From Acridotheres tristis (Eukaryota > Chordata > Aves > Passeriformes > Sturnidae), in contig CM072887.1 in the NCBI GenBank assembly GCA_037013685.1, positions 53,123,154 to 53,187,153 on the forward strand: a stretch of 64,000 bases of DNA. Reading direction: 5' to 3'. The position numbers and the translations under genes were made by a program. How positions within the stretch are numbered: position 1 is the stretch's first letter; the number at the start of each line of letters is the position of its first letter. Below the pieces are notes generated by a model. That model was given only the letters and a program-made list of their open reading frames with translations. It did not search any database and was not told where the DNA came from. Of the stretch, positions 34,501-49,300 are shown one piece after another.

Positions 34501-37500
34501 AATTATTTTTCTTATATAAAGAGGCAAAAAAGAGCACGTGGACTCCAAAATGGCACCTTTCCAGGAACCTGATGAAAAATCTGTTATTTTTGAGAGACAA
34601 ATTAAGTTTCATAGGTTTCTAAAATACACAATGATAGGCTTATATACTGCTAACATTTTTAACATCTTTTTTCTCTGCATTTTGGAGAGCTCTTGTTGTC
34701 CTAGTTTAAAAGGCGAGCTATATTTGCTAGACCTGAATCTATCAACTGCAGTGAAGGCATAACTCCTTTCTAATCTTATTCAGAAATCATTCATTCCTTT
34801 CACTTCTAGTGAAAATAACTATCTTTCTCTAAAGTAACTAATACCCTGCTACTCAGAACCCTTTATCCCTGTACAGACCAGATAAAATTGCGGTTTTAGT
34901 AACTTTATTTTTAGACATTTTCCTACAAAAGTGTGCAACGCTGTAATTCTCGTGAGCATGAGGTGCATGGTTGCCTGAAGTCTTAAGACTGTAGCAAAAT
35001 ATTAGTCTCTTATTATGGCTACAGGAATCAATACTTAACATATTCAAACAATTTAATTTTGATTATACTTGATCTTCTGTAAGATTAAACAAAAAATTTT
35101 CTTGAACCCTACTAATATTGTAACCAGCAAAGGGACTAAAATGTCCTCAGAGCTTCAGTTTGAGTTTCATTCCACCAGTGGAAGATAATGTCCTCTGAAC
35201 TCTAAATGTAATAATGAAATTTCAATTAATATCTTTCATGTATTTTTGATTGCCAGTAGCTAGAATGGCCTGTTCTGTTTGCCCTCCAAACTGCAGCCAC
35301 TTATTTTTTCTACATACATCAGTGGTAAATCTAAATCTGTAGCTTCTAGGTGTACAGTGATACTGAAAACAGCCAACCATGTTTCTGTTCTTCTCAACTG
35401 TGTATTAATATGGGAAATATTGGGAAATACTTTATATTCCACAGCAATGAATTATCAGAATACGAAAAATGAAATAAAAATCCTTATTGCCTTATACAGT
35501 GAGTTAAATAGCTGTTTTTCCCAAGGCAATCATCAAAAATTTCTGGCACTGGATTAGCAACAGAATAATATCTAGACCAAGAAATGACACTTGTTCAGCT
35601 GAAAAAAGGAAAGCATTAAAAGGAAGTGTAGAAAATATGTCCTGTATTCTGAAATAGTTAGTTACCACATCAATGTGCACATAGTATCCGAGAATGGTAT
35701 GCTTTTCAAGGATCCTTTCCCATCAAAATGGGCATCTCTTCGGGGGGGAAAAAAAAAAAAATAAAGACAATTCCCAAAGAGGCATTTTTTGCCCAGTGGT
35801 TTTTTCTAAAGACATGCAACAAATGCATGTTATTAAATAAGGATGTGGTGCAAGTCCCAGCACTGCACTGCAGCATGTGCTGGAATCAGCATATCTCCAA
35901 ATGGATGTAGGATAGCAATGGGTGACGACTGAAAATTGAACCAATACTGCCATCCCACCCTAGAAATAGGTTGTCATCTGCCTTCTGCGCTCAGGCAGCT
36001 CCCTACACTGTCCTGCTCCAGGCTCCACCTTGCCCAGCCCTGCCTGAGCAGAGGCCAGGGGGCAGAGGAACAGGGAAGGGACTGAGGGGTGCTAGAAATT
36101 CACTATCACGTTACAGCATATGAGGGATCCCTTGCAGTGGACAAGAGAATAAGCCCATGATGAAACTGACGGATTTATTTGTATCCTTCCCAATGCTGAT
36201 TTAGATCATCTAACTTAGGATCATATTCAGGCCACTAGCTTTTGATGAACAGCGAAGTAACCACTCCTCCATTTTCTCATAAAAGGTTTTTTTCTGTGTA
36301 TAGGAGATACAGATATTTACTACAGCAGGTCTCTAACACGGTTCTCCCAAAAAAGCACACTATCTAGCAACCAAGGAATTTTTCTTGCTCCCTATCCAAA
36401 GGAAGATGACTCATTGCACTGAGCCTGACATGAAAGGAGAAGCTCCTATTTGGCCAGAAGGCAGCATCCTCCTTCCTGAGATTTCCTATCAGCTAGTTTA
36501 GGGGCTCCTAGCGAAGGTCCTTTGTCCCATGTGTTGAGGTGTCACCCAGGAGCAGCAGGAGCTGTAATACTAGGTACAGTTTCATATTTGGGTCTAGGTG
36601 GTGATAAGAACCTGGTTTAATCCAGGCAGTTTATTGTTTTCCTGCTGTGGAGGCTGCAGCCTCAATAGGCTCTTGTAGAACAAAAGTGTAACCAATATCT
36701 TACAAGTAACCTGAGCCTCAGCTTCCCATAAAAACACACAACTCATGCCAGAAGCAAGAATCACTGTAGCATTCTCATATAAACTGATATAGCCGGGGCA
36801 AATACTTTCTAAAGGAGAACTGTCAAGGAATATTATCCACTTCAGATATTGCACTCTTTTCTTCATTAGTCTCAAATTTACAGAAGTTATACTACATTAT
36901 GCAATTGCAGTGTGCGTCTCAAAAGAATAAAGTAAATTCATGGCTCTACATTAATCAAATGGGTGTGATCTATAGGATTTGGGCTTCAATGGGTTCTAAG
37001 AAATCATACCACAAACAAATGAGGCATAGATATATAAAGAAAGAGTTCAGAATGTGCATAAATATAAATTATCTCGGAATGCAGTTTCAATGTGCTCCCA
37101 AATGGAAAAACTGAAGAAATGGAATTACTAAACAGATCAAAATGTCTCATACTTTAATTTTATAGGTTTGGGCCATTGGCCATCAGTCTTTTGAGTCTTA
37201 AATTATTCTCATGTTTTTTGTTACAATGTTTTTTTAAAGCTGAAAATTTTCCTAGTAAAAAAAGTTAAGAAAACAGTAATGAAAAACCCAAACCAAGACA
37301 AAGTTTGCATGGGGAAAAAAAAAAAGAAAACCTATTACTGCCAATATTTTTCTGCGTAGGCTGGGCTTTCTGATCAAGAGCAGAGATAAAAATCCCATAA
37401 GAGTGAACAGTGAACAATGAACAATGTTACACTGAATACAGAGTTTTGAGAACAGCAAATGAGGACCTTCGTCTTGGCTGTTAGCATCTTAAACAAATGA

Positions 37501-38150
37501 TTTAAACAGAAGGCTATCAGCCACCCCATAGCCAATGCCTTCTCTTAAGTCTGAAAAAACTTCTGTGAGTCTGAGGTCAGACAAGCACAAAGCAGAAGTC
37601 TTGAAGAATCAAAATTTAATGGGACAAAGCCATCATTTCCTGACCAGTTCTATTCCTTAGCTGATGGTCACTGAACATAGAAAAAGAAAATGAAATCTGA
37701 TGACCTGACATAGTTTCCTAAAATTCATTCAGTTAACAATTTACAAAACTTAAATTATTTGTGAAACTATCATTCAAAATTAAGTTTCCCATAAACTTCA
37801 TGTCTAAAATACTCAAACCACTCATCTGATCTAGCATTCCATATTTAATATTGTATCCCATTTCTAACAGTGCTCAGAGGAGGAGTTGCATAAGCAGGTT
37901 TGAACCTGGAAAACAAAAAATAAAACCCTAATTCCTTAAGACATGCTTATACCTGTAGCATTCTCCATCTAATATTATACAATATAGAACTTATTTTTAA
38001 AAGCGGCATATTTTCCACTGTTGCAATCAGAGCAGTATATGCTTAAAACATCACAGGCTCATACTTTATACATGAGTGGGTTTTTTTCTGGAAAAAAAAA
38101 AAAAAGAAAACAAAAATAAGAGAGTAATCCAAAAACTTTATTTTTTTCAG
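31522..38150. other. Non-coding stretch, no gene seen
   Basis: AT-rich with scattered A and T runs (for example 35746-35762). ORFs 34177-34572 (plus) and 36594-36875 (minus) are the longest. The first is largely Lys/Thr from A-rich DNA, and neither has splice or start support. A small GC-rich patch lies at 35990-36080. Confidence 0.4.
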
Positions 38151-38245
38151 AATGTGCTTTTGTTTCAGTGGAACAAAATGCACCTAGTGCTATTTCATTT
38201 AATAATGACCTGCATGCTCTGTGTTCCCGACAGCACGCCATGTGA
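38151..38245 (+). CDS. Exon-like segment, strand uncertain
   Basis: The plus strand has a strong acceptor (ACTTTATTTTTTTCAG) followed by an open segment containing FVSVEQNAPSAISFNNDL, with a stop after 30 codons. The same bases on the minus strand are also open (38059-38334) and read plausibly, including NVQTCTSESITELEKQS. Both strands cannot be judged from composition. A second acceptor-like TTTTGTTTCAG lies 20 bases inside. No donor or poly(A) signal settles it. Confidence 0.12.
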
Positions 38246-41200
38246 TTAGTCCTTCTAGACAAACAGGATTGTTTCTCCAATTCTGTAATTGATTCTGATG
38301 TGCAGGTCTGGACATTGCTTCTGTGTTGTGCCACTTTGATTCGCCTATTTAATTGAAAATGTGTTATGTTTACAGAACATCAGAGGGAGTGTATAATCCT
38401 TGACAAAAGTCTGCTGAAGCAACTTTAAGCCACAAGATGGCAATAGTGTTTACATTTTTTATTAGCACTTGGCTTATGCTCTGCTAGATAACCTACACTT
38501 CGGTTTATGCTAAAACAAAATAGTTGGGATTCCAGTCTAGAGTAGAATCTTTAAATATAAAATCACATATGTAAAGTTTTAGCCATGACTTCCACACCAG
38601 CAGGGCACGTGCAGTGAGTCACACCATGGAAGCCATTCCCACCACCTCCACCAGCCACCTTCCCCAAGCCAGAGGAAGGGACAGTGACACTCCGGAGCAG
38701 ACAAGCATCAGCCGGCTCACTACAGGACAGCTTGGGTCCAAGGTGCACAATTAATACCCTGTGGGCTTCAGCTGAGCTACCACAAATCTGCAGGCACTGT
38801 GCTTTCCCATGCAGATGGATTCTGTGCACTGGGCGCACCCACCAGGCACAGCTGCGCCTCTCTGCTTTTGCTGCCTACACAAACACTGCGTGTGTTTTCA
38901 CACAAAACTAAGCCCCAAAAAACCCTGGCAGAAATTCTATGGTGGGGTACAACAAGCCTCCATGTTGTCCCTGATCACCTCACGGGATCCACAAGCTCTC
39001 CCCCTCCTTCTCCCAAGCTTGGGGAACACTACCAACAGTCTCTCTCACACTGGCTGCTAGTGTGGGCTGCTTCAGATCCAATTTTCATTTTTTTATTTTT
39101 TCACAAAGAGGCTCATTTACTATGGTTTTAATTTCTTCAATGGCATTCTAATATACATACTTGACTACCTCTGAAAATTTAATCCTCCATGTCCTTAATA
39201 TTTTCTGGGGAAATGTCTACCTTAGTTGGTTAGCAGACTTTCTGTACTAAGCCACTTGTCTCACTCTCACGAGATACAATCTAAAGCCTACTGAAAGGAA
39301 TAGAATCACTCCCTAATTTCAGCAGTATTTGAAACCCCTGGCATTTCCTTTCCTCCCAGTGTCATTACTGCCAGGCTATCGTTATTCCATAATTAGATAG
39401 ATATAAAGATATATATAGTAAAGCACATATCAGCAATTTTTTTTAAAACAATATCAGAGTAAATACAAGATCATCAAAGCAAACTCCTAACCCTGCAATG
39501 GTAACTTCATTACATCCCTCGACAAGGAGCTTAGGAGTTAGTTTATTTAATGATGTGCTTCAATTTGGAGTGTAATATATTAGGCCAGGGAATATTTGTT
39601 CTTATTTTTTGCCTAAAATATGCCTATAATATAGCACTAGACAAAAATTAGTAATACAATACATAAACACTAGAACATGATAAACAGCTTCAGAATAATC
39701 AACTCTGAAGAACATCTTGTCTCTTTTATTATTATCTCAAATAAAGTGAGTAATGACTTCAGACCCACCGAGCAACTTAGGACCATGGAAACCCTTACAG
39801 AGGAGAGTGAAGGGGACAGAATGAGGTCTTAAGGAAGAAGGCCTAGTTCAATTTTGGCTATTAGAAGATTAAATCAAGAAGGTAAACTCGCAAAAATGTA
39901 TGAGCAAGTCTCCCTACTATACTGGTATTGGGAATTAGAATGGGAGCAGAGAGGGAAGGTGAAATACTGAGAGTTGTTGTGTAGAACAATGGATTATTGA
40001 TCACAAAGGCAAAAACGGCAAAGAACATCTCAATAGCTGCTTAGGTTCTGGGTCACAAAGACATCTTTATTCAGTCATTTAAGCATGTGAGCATATGGTT
40101 CATTTCTGCCCTGAACAAAAAATGTGTCTGATCAGTTTTCTGAATAGATACCTAAATAGATATCAAGAGGTAAGAATGAGACACTATAAGACTAAGCTGT
40201 GAAACCAAAGGGAAGATAATATTTCAAGGCACTTAGCATAATGTTGAAATCCAAGGAGAAATGAAGGAGGATGTATATGGCATTTGTCTACATGGTTGGC
40301 TTTACTTACTGAAAATACAATCTATTTTAGCAGAATAGAAAAGATCTCAAGAAGGACTTGGAAGAAGAAAAATAAGAACAAAGGGGATCCACAGCTAAAG
40401 GACAGGCAAATGTTCCATAAGGAATTGGGAACAGTGTCAGGGAATATAGTATGTGTGTCATGAACTGATGGGTTGTGATGGAAGAGAGTAGATGAAAAAG
40501 AGGGTGAGAGGAAACAGAGAGCATTGGAAATGGGGCTGTTGGTGTTTGGGAAAGGGAGTTTAAAGGATACCGTGCAGCTCAGCTGATAGCCAGTGATTTC
40601 AACTTGGTCCATGAAATGTTTCATTTTGGTTCATCACTTTTCCCAGAGAAAGAGGAGGAGAATGATGCCATTCTGTGCTGATACTCCCACAAAAGGGAAT
40701 ATTTTGTCCTGTGCCAGCTGCTGTCAAAACGGATGATGCTGAGGGACAATGATCACAGGTGGAGATAGAGCTTCCAAACAGCTGTTACAGCCTCTGGTTT
40801 CCTATGGACCAGCCTTGTTCCATACACAGGACACCAGCTTGCTCTCCTGCTGCCCTCCTTCGTCCTCTTGAGTACATTCCTGTGAGACAAAGATTCAGTG
40901 AAGTTCGGAATGAATTGACTGATAGCTTAAGCATGATGATGCATTAAAACTATTCATCAGAAAGCTCCTGGTTTCCTGATGGAAGTGATGGCTGAGCTCT
41001 ATGGGCTCTGCCTGCGTTTACTCAGTCAAAGGCAGCTGGCGTTTTGCCTCAGTACAGATTGTAGAATCCATCTACATGAAAGAAAGATTTCAGTACCTCA
41101 CTCTAAGACTGAAGAATCAAGACTGGATTTTCAATCCTACTTCTCACCCCAGCTACTTCAGTGACCTATGGCAGCACATTTTATACCACAGCTTTCAAAA

Positions 41201-43310
41201 TGACTGGTAATCTTGCTGCAACACAGCCTGATCTTCAGACATGCTCAGCTCCAATTGCCAACTTAAAAATTAAAGACTATATTTGAAAATGCTGCTATTG
41301 CCCCTGGCCCAATATTCCTGTTTGTAATAAGGAGTTCGTTTATTTCCCAAGAATGCCGAGAATTTAATTATATAATGTCTGTAAAGCAATTGGAAGAAAA
41401 GCACTATATAAGTGTTAAGCATTATAATTGTATTAAATGTGTATGACCAGTATTGCAGGGAAGGGATGTGATTATCTAATAAGCAATGACCTCTCATCAC
41501 CAGCAATAAAAGACTTTGCACAGACCACAATGTTCTGCTAGCAGAGGCTGAATTAAATGTCTAGGATATCAAGAAGTGCTTTTTAAGTTTTCATTGCACA
41601 GAAGGTTAAAAGAATTTCTGTTATAAACATGTACTGCCCAATCACAATATTCTCAGTACTAATGGTTTTCCAAATGCTGGTACAGATATTAACTGGAAGA
41701 GCTAATTTGAGACTATCTTCTGTCACCAGTGCAGCTTCAGATGAGTGAATTTTAATCTGACCCTCAAGAGTCAGTCTAGCCGAATAATAACAATGAAAAA
41801 TGCATGAGAATAGCAATTTCAACATGGCTATTTCACAGACAAGCTTATTTTATGCATCACTAGCAAATAAATCAAGAAATTGGATGGACTTTCTGAATGT
41901 CTTTCACTGTTTTAAGTAAATCTATCTGGCCAGTGTAACCATCAGTTCCAAAGACTGGAGAGTAAACAGAGGAGGAATGTTGATTGATTGCTTTATTTGG
42001 AATGGAATTCCTAACACCACTTTTGCCAGGAATTTAACTTATAGGGGTGAAACTTGCTATCTTTTTGCTATAAACTGAACCATAAGATATTCTAATTGCT
42101 AGCATTTGGATTTCACCGATTATCCAAACAGAAATTGCATCTTGAAAAAATCTTGTGCAAGATTTTCATAAATACCATAGAATAACAACTGACTGGCAGC
42201 AACAAGTTGTTACACAGCTCTGTGGAACAGGCTAATGAAGTGTTTTTAAAAGGCTTCCACAAAATATACTATAATGTGTTCTGATTTGTAACAATAGGAA
42301 CTACACATTATCACGGAAAAATAGACAAGTTCAGGTACCAAAAAAAATGAAGACAGTCAGCACATTCTGGAACAAAGCTGTGGTCTGTCATTTTTGCTCT
42401 AAAAGTTTCCCACTGAGAACATACAGTGTGCTACTATTAGGGAAACAAACAAAAATACTGGGATTGGTGTGTCATTTATCTAATCCTAATATTAGGTGCT
42501 CTGGTTTAAATTTCAGACTGAGTCCCTGGACATATTTAATGCAATTTGGAAGATGGCCCAGACCTTTGTGTTAACAGGAAACAGAAAAGTTTTTATATTT
42601 GTGCTTACCAGTGGATTGAAGTGGAGTTCAGACAGTCGAAATTTTATTAAAACGATCAAACCCTAAACAGTAGTTGACAAAAACATCGGAACATACTTTG
42701 TTTTTAAAGGGAAGTTGGACGTATTTTACATGAGGAGTATTTGCTTTTCCTATACATGAGCTGATGGAAATTCTTTAACATAAATTATTGTATATATTTC
42801 CATATCTGAAAATCTATATAATCAGATGGTTTTAAAAACGATTTTCAGTGAAATCCTTCAGCATGCACATATGCAGTCAGCTCATAAAGATTCCCCTTCT
42901 ATTGAATGAGGCATTGTAATTGTTCTATTAAACACAATGAGTTAGATACTTGATGTGTTATTACACCTTAACAGATGCACAGGAAATGACTTTGGTGTGT
43001 TATGTGTGGCACTGAATGGTGGGGACTGAAGATTATGTTTGAGAAGTCTTAAACAAAAGGCTTGTTTCATTTAGTCTATCCTATGTGGATCTCCATTCCT
43101 ATGGGCAGTTTAAACGTGACATCAGAATTATAAAGAAAATCACATACTGCTGATGTACTTCAAATTGCAATGCTAAGAACAAAACGAAGCAAATGTAAAT
43201 GAACCTGTTCTTTTCCAAATCTACAACAGGAAGGTAACATGAAGCCCTTCTGGGTTTCATTTTGAGCATCATTCTTTTCTGGCCTGATATTTGCAGACTG
43301 ATACAGATGA
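38246..43310. other. Non-coding stretch with one GC-richer patch
   Basis: The segment 38580-39060 is richer in G+C and is open in several plus and minus frames at once, which argues against coding. The rest is AT-rich. A short ATAG/ATAT run occurs near 39396-39420. I see no transposon I can name. Confidence 0.4.
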
Positions 43311-43337
43311 GAGATAAATCCTCATGGGATTTATCTC
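43311..43337. repeat. Perfect inverted repeat (hairpin)
   Basis: Arms GAGATAAATCC and GGATTTATCTC (11 bases each) around a five-base spacer TCATG. It sits in non-coding DNA with no adjoining T-run. This is an isolated palindrome without an obvious role. Confidence 0.85.
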
Positions 43338-46300
43338 ATGGCTATTTTAGATAACTGAGCCCACTGCTTTCTGTGGAACTTCCTCTGTAGAACTGAAATT
43401 GTTGTGCAATAACCAAGAACCCACCTGGAGAATGGATCTAACAAGAGTTGTTGAAGGAAGTACCCAATGAGAGTTGACAAAAAGTGTGACTTTAAAGGCA
43501 ACAATAACATTTATAGAAAGATAAATTTGTCTTTAAAGACACATAATTAAAACTAAATATAGTGTTTTTATTGCAATACAGGTATTCAGGAAAGCCTGGC
43601 TTCATAGGTTCATTTAAAAAAAATAGAAAAAAAATCCATGAAACTCATAGCCATGTTTATGCTAATAAGATGTCTCTCAGTGAAAGATAAATTTCTATGC
43701 CATAGGTTCACACCACCTGGTTAACACCACTTTCATCTGAGACACTACGTCAATATAAGATTCACACTGCAGAGAGTGGAGAAGAGAAATAATAAGTCTG
43801 AATACAAAAGTCCTCTCTGAAGTTGGCTGTCCCAGGGAAATGTGTTGATAATCTATTTCCAGTTCTGTACGGCTGATGCAATTCAGAAGCATACCTGTGT
43901 TTTTCAAACAGTACTATGGCATGTGAGCCAGGGTGACTGCCATTAACAGGAAGATCCACAGCATTCTAAAGGATGTCTTGGAAAGCCACAGAGAAGATAA
44001 ATATAGAGATGCAACACTAAATTCTGGTCCAATGGAGCCAAAACTTGAGCCTCCCCACTTTTAGTGGTATCGTTTACAAAATTTTCAGAGCAAGTATATT
44101 CAACATAATAAATCTTTAGGTCCCCATCAGCAGGAATGGTTCTTTTTGGAAAAAGTGACAGTATGATAACTATGTAAAAAAAAAAACCTCAATAAAAAAT
44201 GAAAGAAAGTGGTGTTTAGCCGATATTTTCCAGCAAGTTTAAGAGGAGGACAAGACATTTTGAAAATTGGAGGAAGACTCTGGGAGGAAGAAGGTCATGC
44301 AATGCTATAAAATAATTGTGTATATGTGCACAAACCAAAGCATAAATGATGGAGCTGGTAAAAAATAAAAAATAAAAGAAAGAAAGAAAATGCTGAATCT
44401 CTTTGAAGAAAATAAGAATACTTGCTCTCAAGCAAGTTCTTTTGCCATTTCAAAAAGGTTCAAATGAAAAACAAAGGCTCACTGTGTAAAAGAGGCTATT
44501 ATTCATGCAAGGTTAAACAGTGATCCCAAAGAAAATGCCTTTAAATACCTGTGCACACTGCATGGTAAAACATGGACAGGACAAACACTTTACTGTTAGT
44601 ATGAATGCACAGTTAGGAGAATTACTCATAGACTCTTTAGTGTGTGCAAAATTTCAGGGCCAAGCTTCAAGGAACCTTAAATAGTTTGCAATAAATCTAG
44701 CAGAGCCTGGCAACAAGTTGCCAGAGACTGACCTGTATGAACTACTATTACTGCTATTTAGTTATTGAAAATTCATTTTTGAAGTAATTCAACCATGTTA
44801 TTCAGCACTGGGATTGATCATACCATGGCAGTGTGCATCAGACTTGCTCTTTATGACGAGCTTTTTTCAGCTAGTGGCTCTCCATATGTAATCAAGGAAG
44901 TCCATTGGGTTGTAAAGAATTGGAATTTCATGCCTGTGACTAGCAGCCTGAACTAGTACAAGCCAAAGAGAATAGTTAAGAGACTTATCTGAGTTTGTTA
45001 GTCTACAGAAGGACATTTACAGAACCACAGCTTCACTTGCACAGATATAAGATAAGCAGAAGACAAAAATCAGCCAATTTCATCACAGTGTTGCCTAACA
45101 CTGTAAGCTTTTCAGACCATGACAAAACAAGCAAAAAAAACCTGCTTAGACGCACAGAAAAAGCTAGAAATGCCAGTAAACCATAAGTGCCTAAAAAATT
45201 AAGTGCTTTTTTCACAAGACATTCCAACATAGTAGAAATGCCAGGTGATCTTTGATGTCTTGCCATGGTACCTGAACCAGCCATGGAAAATCACAGCCTG
45301 TTAGACCTGTGTCTTAACAAACTCTCTGGCATTAACTACCAACAATAAAGCAGATTAAAAATGTCACATGGTAGGACAACCATGATCTCAGCAGCCTTTG
45401 ACAGCAATTGAAGAGAAAGAGCCTGTCTAAAATCAGTACATGCATAGTCTTTGGTGCCACCAGAACTACACCTGGGAAATTATAAAGAGCCACAATAATC
45501 CCATGTGTGGGGAAAGCTTAACCCCAAATGTGGCCAGACAAAGAGATATTCTAACACTAGGCTAAGAAAAGCATTGGTGTCTGCACTGTTCAGTCTTAAT
45601 TTGGAGGGAAAAATTATGTAGATTTAAGGGAGGCCCAGCAAAAGCCTTATGTCTTCCCTGTATGTGTGTCCACACATGCATATGCATAAATAGACTGTGC
45701 TGAGGTAAGAAGAGAGAGCAAATTTGAAAGAACTCATTAATAGATGGTTTAAGTTTTTTAATCCTGAATGGATCTTCATCCCACTGAGTTCCTTAAACCA
45801 AGACACTGCAACTGCTAAGCCATGAAGTCCTTGCTTCTCCCAAACTCTGTTTGAAGTCAGTGGGATGTTTTATCAAGAAGGATTCAAAGATTTAAGTTGG
45901 AGTCAGTACAATTCCTGGCAACATAAACAGCAAAAAGATCTTGGTGTTAAAATCCCCCATCGTCCAAAGAAAGAAACTTCTCTCTTTTCTGTTCCTCTGA
46001 CAAAGGTAAGCACTTGAAAAATGATCAATTTGCTTTTTCTTAGCCTGCATGTACTTCGTTTATGGCTGTCTGTTGATAAGCTTCTTCTCTAATACATATC
46101 CATGTGGACAGGGAACAACATAATAAAATAGGAGCGAGGAGGAAGGAGGATCAAAACATAAATCTAGATAGATGCAGCACCAACACTTTCTTAAACATTA
46201 GGCATGTGGCAAAGAGATAACAGAACACTTTTTTCAAACTGCTCTTTGGCCTCCCTGACTGGGGGAGAAGATGCTTGTGCTAGCTGAGGAAAGCTGTAAG

Positions 46301-49300
46301 CCAGAATTTCTCTGACTTTTCCTTGGTGAGGAGCCAGGCCCTGTGGCTAACTTTAATTTAAAGTTGTTGTAAACACTCTGCCAGTGCATTTATGAAGGAT
46401 GTTTGGATTCCTGGTGGAACAAGTGCACTGTGCAGTTCACAGAAACATTAGAGTGTGATTTTGAAGTAATGTACATTGGTGCCTGAACATATGCACCAGT
46501 ACAGTAATTTCTGTCCTTCCTTTAGGGCACTCACAAAAGAAGCTGCCTTATTCAGTGCAGATGGTTTATTGTAGAGCAACGTCCTTTATTAAACTGCAAC
46601 AGGGAAGTAATATATATGGAGCATTTAGTAATTTCCCACTTACTACTGAATCTTTAAATTGAAGGCAAATTTATCTAAATAAGTTTACAAACATACAGCA
46701 TCATGACCTGGTCATTAACCCTCTTTACATCTGATGGAGAGAAAGAACTGTTTTTAAAGAGCAAATAATTTCACCTGATTTGAAAGGGTCATATTTTAGA
46801 AATGTCTTTTTTTCCCTCTGACTCTGAAAGTATTTAGATCATCTTCGTAAAAGCAAACCGACATTGTTATGTGTGTAAGAATTTAATAAAGTTTTAAAAT
46901 TTTTTTGTGATTACTGATACCTGACCTACATCTGGTTTCTGTCAAACCAGGACTTTGAAGAGAACCTGAGTGATCTGTTAGTATTTTGATTCTAATGATG
47001 AAGATTTTTTTAACTAACATGTTTCTTTTTTGGCATTTTCTGCTCTTTACACACTGTTTAAACACATCCAACAGATCTAGGATGGAGGGCAGGTATTACA
47101 GACGTCAACTTTAGAAGTATTTCCAATATTTGGAAATATTATTTTTATTATAATAATTTTATTATTATTTTTAAATCAGTTAAATTATCTGTAAATTAGT
47201 TAAGTATATAAGCATGCCTACATAATAAACAGCTTTATTATAAAATTGGTAAAGAACAGCTTCATTTTGAACTTCCAGCAAAGAATCATTAAAATAAGTG
47301 TGATCTTTATCGAGAGTTGTGTGTATATATCATACATGTTCAAAAGATAATACATCATATTTCATCACTGTCAAAACAATATTTTTCCTGACTTTGTCCA
47401 AACTCGTTCCAGTTTTGACAAATCAACACATCATAACTTTTGCTATTCCAATTAACAAGAGAAGGTGGCTTTTATGTCAAAGGTAAACAATCTAATAATC
47501 TGTATTCTATTTATCTCACGGTCCTTAAAGATTTTAGTTTGCTAAAAAAAAGAAGTTATTTTTTTGTCTCCCTGAAGTCCAGTCTTCTCTAAATAACTCT
47601 CATAAAACAACTAAACCCACAACCTTTGCACAGAAAGGGATCCACCCAAGAAGAAACACATCCTTCAGAAACAATAGCATGTGTTCATGCATATAAATAA
47701 GACAGTGGAATTAAGACTGTGGAGCATTCTGACTTACATTTTCCCATTCTTGAATGCTTTGATCTACTACCTTTTAATGTAGATGTTTGCTAATATAATT
47801 AGGGAAAAGCCATAAACAATTTCACCAAAAACAGAAGCTCAAAGATTTCTTTTCAGGATCTTACAGTGGGCCTATTCCTGTGATAGCTTCTGCAATCAAG
47901 TGTGCTAGAGAGATTTAACTCAGACATGGAAATTATTTGTCTGTCTGCATCTGATATATATTTGCTATCCCAGGTTATTTTTACTTAACCTTTTGCCAGC
48001 CCTCCCACTGCAAATGCTGTACTGGAAACTTAAGAAAGGTACTCTGAATAAATTAGAGGGTAAAGCTGTTCAGCTTCAACCAGTTGTAGACTGACTTTTC
48101 CAATACTATCCACACTTGAGCAATGAAAGAATGCAATTTTAGGTAATGGAAGAAACTTTTTGGCAAAGAAGCCTGGATATTTACAGACTCTCACAATGTG
48201 TGGCTATTTATATAGGGCAAAGAAGGAACAAATCAAGTTTTAACCTGACCTACAAACCATGTTGTAAAATACATAACAGAAGACAAAACCCAGAAGAGGG
48301 CTTACACTATTTAGAAACGGAGTAGAGAAGGCATTCAAAGGAAATGTGGACCTAGAGACTGCATGTATTCCAATAAACTGAAGTGTAGGGCCAAAGTTTG
48401 TGTACTCCCATGCTAATGTTCTGTGTATAATTTTTAGCAGACTGTATCATGGTGGTGGCCGAGCCAGATACCATATTCCAGGAATATGCTGGATAGTTTG
48501 GACTAGGAAGTGACCCAGTAAGCAGTATGGATGAAAGCATCTGGTTTGGAGCAGGAGGAGGGAGTTTAGCTGGATAGATGAAAGCCAGGACATGCACTTG
48601 GCCTGAGGGCCAGGAACAGACTCTGGTCCCTGTTGTTTATTAATTAGTATTGGTGTGGCCACAAGTATACACAGTGGAATGGTATTTTTGCTTTCCTGTA
48701 GAAAAATATGTTTTTATCCTACAAACCATAGGTACCCTCTGCTAAAGAGCTTGGTTGTCAAAGGTGGGGAGGATAGAAACTTTATCATCTTTTATGGAAA
48801 AATTCATACCCATTACAATTATTGTTCCAGTCTCAGCAAGTAAACAAGACTTAAGTCCATCTACTAGAAGACAGGGAGGGAAGAAAGAGGAACTCTTCCC
48901 TCTTGTTATCAGAATTATTCTGTGGTCCATACTGAGTAGATTTACTGTGATTCCTCATTAATAAAGATTCTCTGTGGTCTAAACACTGAAGATCTGATTA
49001 GCAAACTTCATGAAGATGTTCACAGTTTAATATAAATGACACTTATTTACCTACAGCCATCTTTTTAGTAAGTGAAATAACCTAATGAATAATTGAAACA
49101 TTGGTATTTGATACCTGCTCAATTATTTAATGATAAAAGAGAGAATATAAATTTTTAGGTAAACATTGCTACCCTGAATTTGTTTAGCTGTGGTGCTAAA
49201 ATCATGGTGGCTGCTGGCTATTCTATGTTCTAACAGGCTGAAAAATTTATTTTCAGAGGCCTTAACAGTGAGGGTTCTCAAAGTGTTTGTGAATTGGGGT

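Noticed and set aside
38563..39131. Cluster of ORFs on both strands in a GC-richer patch
   Set aside because: Open on both strands because stop codons are depleted by base composition; no domain recognised.
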